Of a stretch of DNA of 64,000 nucleotides, positions 58,209 to 64,000 are shown in pieces; the stretch's first letter is position 1, and every line of letters begins with the position of its first letter. Where the stretch lies: assembly GCF_023159225.1 (NCBI RefSeq), contig NC_063173.1, positions 8,160,852 through 8,224,851 on the forward strand, in the 5' to 3' direction. This stretch comes from Perognathus longimembris pacificus (taxonomy: Eukaryota > Chordata > Mammalia > Rodentia > Heteromyidae). The notes beneath the pieces are model-generated. The model ran no database searches. It was not told the DNA's origin and saw only the letters and a program-made list of their open reading frames with translations. The translations under genes were made by a program, and so were the position numbers.

Positions 58209-58303
58209 ATGGAGAACACGGGGAAAGCAAATAAAAAGGATGCAATAACAGTCACACCAAAAAATGACAAAATGTCCACCAGCGAGGCATTCCTAGACTA
58301 TCA
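58209..58303 (+). CDS. CCDC83: CCDC83 first coding exon (exon 58181-58303)
   Basis: First coding exon of a coiled-coil domain protein. A pyrimidine-rich tract ending in ccatacag gives an acceptor at 58180/58181. The exon has 28 bases of 5' UTR and then an ATG at 58209, and 31 codons plus two bases are read before a strong donor (gtaagt at 58304). The peptide starts MENTGKANKKDA and ends TSEAFLDY, which I recognise as the N terminus of CCDC83; the human protein begins MENSGKANKKD and has TSEALLDYQ at the same place. A second possible acceptor (cttag at 58189-58193) would only shorten the UTR. The function of CCDC83 is poorly known, and it is mainly reported as testis-expressed. Start choice: first ATG in the exon and matches the family. 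The recall is from memory and was not searched. Confidence 0.87.
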
Positions 58304-58778
58304 GTAAGTCTGTAACAATTGCCTGATGTAGATGTAGTCATTGTTGGGACTTCTGTGATACCAAATGGAAATAATCCACCCAACTCTTGACAAGATAATA
58401 GAAGCAGATTGGAGACCAAATTGTACAGTTCTGTGTTTTTCTCTTTTACAACTCTTTATATCTCGAATACTTAGCACAGCCTACTATGTAATATGAGCAC
58501 AGAGTTTTTTAAGTAAATATTTTTAGATCTTGTCAGAGCAAAACCACATTCATGAAAATAAAAAGATCTTGCTTTGCTTATCAATATAGGAAATATTCTT
58601 TAAGTACTTACATGAAATGGTGAAATACTTACCTCTAAACAGGCACTTTTCACTGACTATTATCTGACATGATGAAATGCACATAGGCATTGTGCCTTTG
58701 TGTTCCTCTCCTAAGAGTATCCACCTTTGGTCTTACTGTGTGTGGATGCCTCCAGTACTGTATAATTTATTATGTCCA

Positions 58779-58970
58779 GGCTGGGAATGTGGCTCAGCGG
58801 TAGAGTGCTTGCCTAGCATGCATGAAGCCCTGGGTTCGATTCCTCAGTACCACATAAACAGAAAAAGCCGAAAGTGGTGCTGTGGCTCAAGTGGCAGAGT
58901 GCTAGCCTTGAGCAAAAGGAAGCCAGGCACAGTGCTCAGGCCCTGAGTTCAAGCCCAGGACTGGAAAAAA
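58779..58970 (+). mobile_element. IDL-Geo SINE, older subfamily
   Basis: ggctgggaatgtggctcagc, then gagtgcttgcctagcatgca. Complete Geo with A tail. Confidence 0.93.
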
Positions 58971-59727
58971 AAAAAACCCAACCAACTCCCCTAATATATC
59001 ATGTCCATGTGCATGTTAAGTATGTGGAAAGGTAGGCAAGATGCACCAAAGACCAAGATGTCAACCAGAGATTCTCGTGCTTTAACCACGCCTCTATTTA
59101 TTATACCAGAGATGCTATCATTTTAGTTTGTTTGGTTTTGTTCTTAAATGAGGCCAGAAATTTAGGTGAAGTTATTTCTATGGTGCTATTTTTGTATCAG
59201 GCTTAAAATTATAAAATTTACTAGAGAATAGCAATATGGAGATAGGCTAACCTTTCAAATAGCCACCCAATAGTAATTCTTCCCAGTCTCTTCTCTCCTT
59301 CCTCTCTACAGATGGTCAGCAGATGCTGTTCACTGTTAAAGGTCTTTTTGCAGGAAAGAAGCTTCTATTTGTAGAAGAGATTGTACATGAATGAGCTTGG
59401 ACCAAAAAGTACTGGTGCAAGGATTAGCTTAGTATTGCAAGATGTGCTTGCTCTTATAAAGTCTTTGCTTTACTCGCCATTTTATCTGATGTTTTTAGAA
59501 TAGAAATTATTTTAGAGAGCTCTTGTTTTCTGTCAACTCTTTCATAGGTTTCCTTTATGTTGATTTATTTATACATAGATAAGTGGAAAATACAGTTACT
59601 CTTATAAAATACCAGTAGGGATATTCTTTAAGGCTTGAAGTTTTCTAGCATATTTTTTAGTGAATTAAATAGATTCAAATACACAAATTCTCTTGCAAAA
59701 GGTTCTTGCTTTTTTAAATGGGCTATT
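58971..59727. other. AT-rich unique intron sequence
   Basis: No gene or clear repeat recognised up to the L1 target site. Confidence 0.45.
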
Positions 59728-59747
59728 GTAATACAGCTAATAGTTTA
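59728..59747. repeat. Left target-site duplication of the L1 insertion
   Basis: gtaatacagctaatagttta, identical over 20 bases to 61771-61790. The match continues imperfectly (atttttgtct versus attttggtct) after five extra bases on the left side, so the original duplication may have been about 30 bp. Confidence 0.93.
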
Positions 59748-60625
59748 GTTTAATTTTTGTCTTGAAGGAATTTAATTTTTTTAGTTCTGCGTATAGTTTA
59801 GATATGAGGCCTTTGTCTGTTGTATGGCCAGTAAAGATCTTCTCCCAATCTGTGGGCTTTCTGTTTATTTTGAAAACTATGGCCTTTGCCCTGCAGAAGC
59901 TCTGCAGTCTGATGCAATCCCATTTGTCCAACCTTTCTTTGATTTGTTGCATTTCTGGGCCTTTATTAAGGAAGTTTCGTCCTGTGCCAAGGAGCCCAAG
60001 TGTTTCTTCTATTCCTTCTTGTAATGTTTTCAGGGTATCTGATTTTACTTCGAGGTCTTTGATCCACTTGGAGTTGATTTTGGTGCAGGGTGATATATAA
60101 GGATCTAGTTTTAGTTTGTTACAGGTGTTGAACCAGTTTTGCCAGCACCATTTGTTGTAGAGGCTGTCTTTCTTCCATACTTTCTTTTTAGCTTCTTTAC
60201 CAAAGATTAGGTACCCATAGTTCTGCAGGTTCATTTCTGGGTCTTCATTTCTATTCCACTGGTCCTCAGGCCTGTTCTTGTGCCCGTACCAAGCTGTTTT
60301 TACTACTATAGCTTTGTAATAGAGTTTGAAGTTTGGTATAGAAATTCCCCCAGCACTGTTCTTTCTACTTAGGATTGTTTTTGCTATTCTGGGTCTTTTA
60401 TTGTTCCAAATGAATTTCTGGATTGCTTCCTCTATTTCATTAAAGAATGATGTTGGGATATTAATGGGTATTGCATTGAATTTATAGATAGCCTTTGGCA
60501 ATACTGCCATTTTGACCATGTTAATCCTCCCAATCCAGGAGCATAGGTCTGCCTTAATTTCATCTTTCACATTTTTAAAGTTCTCATCATAGAGGTCTTT
60601 CACTTCTTTGGTTAAGGTTATTACT

Positions 60626-61153
60626 TGTTGGGGTCCATCTTCCCCCCTAGATGGAAGGGGCCTGAGGCACCTCCCCCAGCTGGGGAATGCAGCCCTTCCA
60701 TCCTCTCTACATTGGAATCTGGAGAAACCGGTCCGATAAGAGACCCCCGACTTAGCTGGCAGCCAGCCTGGCGCCTACCAGCCCGCCCTGGTTTGGCGCG
60801 CTCAGAGTGACGTAGCCCCTTGGAGGTCAAGTGACCAGCCCCTTGGAGGTCACCTGACAGCTCATGGCCTATGGGAATCCTGGCCAACCCCCTTCCCCTG
60901 ATCATCTACCCTCGCCCCTCTCCCAATAAAGTTAGTTCGCTCTCAGAAGCTGACCCGTGGTCTATGTCCGTTGCTTCCAGAGTAGGATAGCGGTCACATT
61001 ACCACGCGGGTCGCGCGCCCGCCAGGACGGAGACATCCCCACGTCTCACCCCGACAAACCTGCAGGCCGAGGGTTGGGGTAGAAGGCGATGCGAGGATAA
61101 TAAGAGAGAAAGAAATGAGCACTTGAGCCGGAGCAGAGAGAGCAGTCCCCACA
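60626..61153 (+). mobile_element. Solo LTR of an endogenous retrovirus (class II-like) nested in the L1
   Basis: 528 bp, beginning TGTTGGGG and ending CCCCACA, with a perfect 6-base target duplication attact at 60620-60625 and 61154-61159. The terminal inverted repeat, the TG...CA ends, the 6 bp duplication and an AATAAA at 60925-60930 identify an LTR in + orientation. 6 bp duplications are typical of ERVK/IAP-like class II elements. No internal retroviral region is present, so it arose by LTR-LTR recombination. A 23 bp internal repeat lies at about 60814-60858. The family is not identified. Confidence 0.92.
60814..60858. repeat. Short tandem repeat with AGGTCA half-sites inside the LTR
   Basis: The block agccccttggaggtca occurs twice in tandem, followed by agtgacc in the first copy and cctgac in the second. 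This gives two AGGTCA half-sites, each followed by an inverted TGAC half-site, in the U3 part of the LTR. Confidence 0.75.
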
Positions 61154-61770
61154 ATTACTAAGTATTTTATGTTTTTTGAGGCTATTGCAAAATGCGTTGC
61201 TTTCCTGATTTCAGCTTCGCTCTTCCAGTTATTGGCGTATAGAAATGCCATTGATTTTTGAGGATTTATTTTATATCCTGCTACTTTGCCAAAGTTTTGG
61301 GAGTAGTCTATGGGCTTCTTTAGATACGGGACCATGTCGTCTGCAAAGAGAGACACTTTAACTTCATCTTTTCCTGTTTGGATCACCTTTATGTCTTCCT
61401 CTTGCCTTATTGCTCTAGCTAGGAATTCTAGTACTATGTTGAAGAGGAGAGAGCGGACAACCTTGTCTTGCTCCTGATTTTAAAGGAAATGGCTTTAGCT
61501 TTTCACCATTAAGTATAATGCTCGCTGTGGGTTTGTCATAGACAGCCTTTTTTATAATCAGGAATGTTCCCTGGAATCCTAGTTTCTCCAAAGCTTTTTT
61601 TTTTTTATCATAAATGGGTGCTGGATTTTATCAAATGCTTTTTCCGCATCTAGAGAGATAACCATGTGATTCTTGACCTTGCTCCGGTTGATGTGGTCAA
61701 TTACGTTAATTGACCTGCATATATTGAACCAGCTTTGCATCCCTGGAATGAATCCACTTTGATCATAACG

Positions 61771-61790
61771 GTAATACAGCTAATAGTTTA
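61771..61790. repeat. Right target-site duplication of the L1 insertion
   Basis: Second copy of the 20-base duplication. It ends 59 bp before the acceptor of the second CCDC83 coding exon. Confidence 0.93.
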
Positions 61791-61849
61791 ATTTTGGTCT
61801 AACCTTTCCGTAAGCTAAATAATTGTAAAGCATCTTTGTTTATTCTCAG

Positions 61850-61934
61850 ACGTGAAATAAAGGAAAATACAGTAGACCGACTGCTATTTCAACTAAAGAA
61901 GCTTAGAGACAAGAACCAAAAGAATCATGAAAGA
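61850..61934 (+). CDS. CCDC83: CCDC83 second coding exon
   Basis: An 85-base exon with acceptor tattctcag ending at 61849 and donor gtgagt at 61935. It joins the upstream exon in phase (two bases plus one) and leaves the frame at a codon boundary. The peptide reads REIKENTVDRLLFQLKKLRD and then KNQKNHER. V/L/L/L fall on heptad a and d positions, so this is the start of a coiled coil. It lines up with the recalled human segment [20 protein letters not shown] followed by NQKYHER, allowing rodent divergence. The following exon (human NSRLKEEQ onward) was not seen before the window ends, so the gene is partial. The acceptor lies only 59 bp downstream of a L1 insertion. Confidence 0.87.
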
Positions 61935-62000
61935 GTGAGTAAAAATCTATTGTCAGTCATTAAACATGTAGATACATGCCTTTAAAAAACTGTAAATTAT

Positions 62001-62216
62001 AGCTGGGTACAGGTGGCTCACACCTGTCCCTGGCTGCTCAGGAAGCTGAGACCTAAAGTTCACAGTTCAAAGCAAGGCAGCCAAACCTGAGAGACTCTTA
62101 TTTCCAAGTGAGCAGCAAAAGTCCTCAAGTGAAGGGACAGTTCAAGTGGTAGAGTACCAGCCTTGAGCAAAGAAGCCAACCAAGGGAGCGCTGGAGGCAA
62201 GCCCCAGAACTGACCA
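62001..62216 (+). mobile_element. 7SL-Geo SINE
   Basis: agctgggtacaggtggctca start, Geo to gcaagccccagaactgacc, A run, then a GA repeat. Confidence 0.9.
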
Positions 62217-62320
62217 AAAAAAAAAAAAAAGATGGGGGTGGGGGAAGGGAGAGAGAGAGAGAGAAAGGGGGAGAGAGAGAGAGAAAGAGAGAAGAAGGGA
62301 AAGAGAGAGAGAGAGAGGAA
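62217..62320. repeat. A run and GA-rich microsatellite
   Basis: Tail of the preceding SINE: 15 A then GAGA/GGGA repeats. Confidence 0.94.
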
Positions 62321-62524
62321 TATGACATGATGAAATATACCCAAGGAAATATGTTATTCAGAGTTTGGAGTTGATATAATGTTTTTGGACATGTGAGACA
62401 AGAGGGCACTAATGGTTCTGTTATATTAGTAATGTCAGTGAAAGTTTAATTGTGTTATTTAGGTTATAAGAACTTACATAACTTGGTATTTTAAGATGCT
62501 AAGTTTGGTTTGTTTTTTAAAATG

Positions 62525-62590
62525 TTTTATTGCTATTTAAATGTGATATACAGAGGGGTTACAGTTATGTAAGTGAGGTAAAGACCAAGC
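62525..62590. repeat. Dispersed repeat of unknown family (copy 4)
   Basis: gtgatatacagaggggttac, then agttatgtaagtgaggtaaa. Confidence 0.7.
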
Positions 62591-62677
62591 AAATTTCTTC
62601 TGAATAATGTTTTAAGGCTTTGAAATCATATTTGGGGGGGTGGGGCACGCGTGCTCACACACACACGGCCACACAGG

Positions 62678-62876
62678 CTGGTCCTGGGGTTTGAACACAG
62701 GGCCTGGGTGCTGGCTCTGTACCGCTTGAGCCATAGCTCCACTTGTGGCCTTTTGGTGGTTGATTAGAGACAAGAGTCTCACAGACTTTCCTGCCCAGTC
62801 TGGTTTCAAATCGAGGGCCTCAGGTCTCAGCCTCCCGAGTAGCTAGCATTACAGTTGTGAGCCATGGGATCCCAGT
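62678..62876 (-). mobile_element. 7SL-Geo SINE
   Basis: ggctggtcctggggtttgaa to gtgagccatgggatcccag. A CA run (62655-62677) marks its tail end. Confidence 0.92.
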
Positions 62877-62985
62877 GGTTGCTAAGTTTTTGTGTAACAG
62901 AAATATTATTAAGGCTCATGTAAATATTCATTAACATGTGCAGATATGTGCTGCTGTTTTAATTTTTAAAAAACACACGCTTGAT

Positions 62986-63118
62986 GTGCTCGCTTCGGCA
63001 GCACGTATACTAAAAACTACATGCTTGTAGAGAATTGCCACATTAAAATTCTGGTCTAGGAAACTGGATTCACTTTGAGAATATTGTTCCATGTATGGAA
63101 AGCAAAAAAAAAAAAAAA
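62986..63118 (+). pseudogene. U6 snRNA 5' end fused to other sequence with poly(A) (chimeric retrocopy)
   Basis: Bases 62986-63015 match the first 30 bases of U6 snRNA with one change (GTGCTCGCTTCGGCAGCAC, then g for a, then TATACTAAAA). At 63016 it switches to about 88 bases that are not U6 and ends in a run of 15 A (63104-63118). This is the signature of L1 template switching from U6 RNA to another RNA. The 3' part has an attaaa at 63042 but I do not recognise it. Target duplications are not clear. It is too short to be a working U6 gene. Confidence 0.85.
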
Positions 63119-63181
63119 GATTTGTTGTGTCTTGTAGTATTTCTTCATGAGTTTTATAAATTGAATTGTCTCTGTCACCGT

Positions 63182-63230
63182 TAACATCATCTTTTTTCCT
63201 CCTCTTCCTCCTCCTCTTTTTTTTTTGTGG
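63182..63230. repeat. Pyrimidine-rich (CTC/CTT) tract
   Basis: ttttttcctcctcttcctcc run followed by T's and a short SINE remnant (gagctcagggtattgc). Confidence 0.85.
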
Positions 63231-63414
63231 TTAAGTTTGAGCTCAGGGTATTGCTTATCCTTATATAATATATATGTTTGTAAAATTTTGAGGCTGGAAT
63301 CAAATTTAGCAGCCATTGTTGCATCACTAAAATCAACTAAAAATCAGATTATGAGAAATGGTTAGAAAGTAACATATTTTGTATTTTTCATTGGTAAGAA
63401 TGATTGGCCATGTT

Positions 63415-63935
63415 TTTAAACGTTTTATTGTGAGATAATTATGAATTTGCATGTAATTACAAGAAACAATGCACAGAGTGATCCTTGTAGCCGTTACCTA
63501 ACTTGCCATGGCATATTATAAAACTGTAGTACAGCATCACAGCTAGGACGCTGACAGTATTACGCACCTCAACAACATTCACGCTGGTCGTGAACACATA
63601 GCATTCGTGTGTTTTTGGCTCACCACTCAGTCCCCTCCCAGCGTTGAACATTTGTATTCTCTTGTTTCGAGCGTATCCTAGCCATGGCTGCGGTCCTTGC
63701 TGGTCGCTGGTTCCGTTTCACCGTTGACGATCTGGAATTCCTTCCATTTGTTTAGACTTTCGGAGTTGTTTCCAGTTAGTACCAGGCGTGAAGCCAACCC
63801 AAGCAGCCACGTACAGGTCTTTGTGGGAACTTAAGTCTTCATTTCTCTGGAATAAATACGCAGGGCTTCCCATGTTCATTTTTTTAAGTTACTACTAAAT
63901 TGTGCTTTGGACTACGTGACCCATTTTTTTTTTAA
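63415..63935 (-). mobile_element. Antisense L1M 3' UTR and ORF2 end
   Basis: gagataattatgaatttgca, then tgtaattacaagaaacaatg, and later gtacaggtctttgtgggaac and cttcatttctctggaataaa. Ordered reverse L1M sequence, strongly decayed. Confidence 0.75.
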
Positions 63936-64000
63936 ATCCTTCTTTCCTTTGTGTGTGTGTTTTGTTTGCTGGTTTGCTGGACTGGAGGTAGCACACCTCT

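Larger units (their letters stand above)
59748..61770 (-). mobile_element. LINE-1 ORF2 fragment, truncated at both ends, interrupted by a solo LTR
   Basis: An antisense L1 piece. The minus-strand frame 59737-60603 carries late ORF2 features (SWIGRINMVKMAVLPKAIYKF, the PNFKLYYKA block, then the region ending near GLISKLYAELKKL). A second frame at 60994-61386 carries the reverse-transcriptase YADD-region surroundings (FADDM). Upstream RT sequence runs on with frameshifts to 61770. The element is flanked by a perfect 20-base duplication, gtaatacagctaatagttta, at 59728-59747 and 61771-61790. It lacks ORF1, the 5' part of ORF2, the ORF2 C terminus, the 3' UTR and a clear poly(A). Without the LTR it is about 1.5 kb. 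It is a dead copy. Confidence 0.93.
58304..61849 (+). other. CCDC83: CCDC83 intron between the first two coding exons
   Basis: A gt-ag intron of about 3.5 kb. It contains an IDL-Geo SINE (58779), unique AT-rich sequence (58965-59727) and an antisense L1 fragment of about 2 kb carrying a solo LTR. Removing the L1 with one target-site copy would leave roughly 1.5 kb of host intron. Confidence 0.8.

Noticed and set aside
60621..60905. 94-codon minus frame in the LTR
   Set aside because: Lies in a noncoding LTR, with no viral domain.
62986..63015. Functional U6 snRNA gene
   Set aside because: Only 30 of about 107 bases are present, and it continues into unrelated sequence with poly(A).
1..64000. 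CRISPR array, operon, phage or plasmid system
   Set aside because: The direct repeats here are SINEs and microsatellites. There are no spaced palindromic arrays, bacterial genes or ribosome-binding sites; this is vertebrate DNA.

Overview
This is a window of mammalian nuclear DNA from a geomyoid rodent (kangaroo rat, pocket mouse or pocket gopher group). The main clue is the very high density of dimeric SINEs matching IDL-Geo, a family described as restricted to Geomyoidea, in fresh copies with perfect target-site duplications. The same right-hand Geo monomer is also joined to a 7SL/B1-like left monomer in several dozen further copies. Ancient mammalian repeats (MIR, L2, L1M, MaLR) lie underneath. 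There is no prokaryotic gene organisation, and almost all open frames are chance or repeat frames.

Protein-coding content is sparse. Two exons on the + strand, 58181-58303 (start codon at 58209) and 61850-61934, have good splice sites, join in phase and encode the start of a protein I recognise as CCDC83, a coiled-coil protein. The rest of that gene lies beyond the right edge. Two CpG islands lie upstream. One is at about 26.56-27.26 kb, with GC boxes in a perfect 3 x 21 bp tandem array, a CCAAT box and minus-strand splice donors. The other is at about 51.6-52.45 kb, with a 3 x 13 bp array and a CTCF-like motif. In human, SYTL2 lies head-to-head with CCDC83, so the first island may be a SYTL2 promoter reading left and the second the CCDC83 promoter reading right. 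That assignment is inference from synteny; I did not find a SYTL2 coding exon. A textbook CTCF core lies between the islands at 48.24 kb.

Layout: 1-26 kb is intergenic or intronic DNA rich in SINEs, with an ancient L1M (2.3-3.5 kb), a broken antisense L1 (11.1-12.7 kb), L2 pieces near 15 kb, MIRs and a MaLR LTR (22.7-23.1 kb). 26-28 kb is CpG island 1. 28-51 kb is mostly SINE-rich, with an L1 3' end at 40.5-41.1 kb, a SINE inserted in a SINE at 46.4-46.9 kb and a perfect 38 bp tandem duplication at 43.8 kb. 51.6-52.5 kb is CpG island 2. 58-64 kb is the 5' coding part of CCDC83. Its first coding intron holds an L1 fragment with a 20 bp target-site duplication, itself interrupted by a solo LTR with a 6 bp duplication. 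The following intron holds a short U6 snRNA 5' end fused to unrelated sequence with a poly(A) tail.

The strongest observations are these: the Geo monomer looks like a tRNA-Ala-derived unit with an internal insertion; a L1 insertion is truncated at both ends; a U6 chimeric retrocopy is present; and the GC boxes of CpG island 1 sit in a helically phased 21 bp array.
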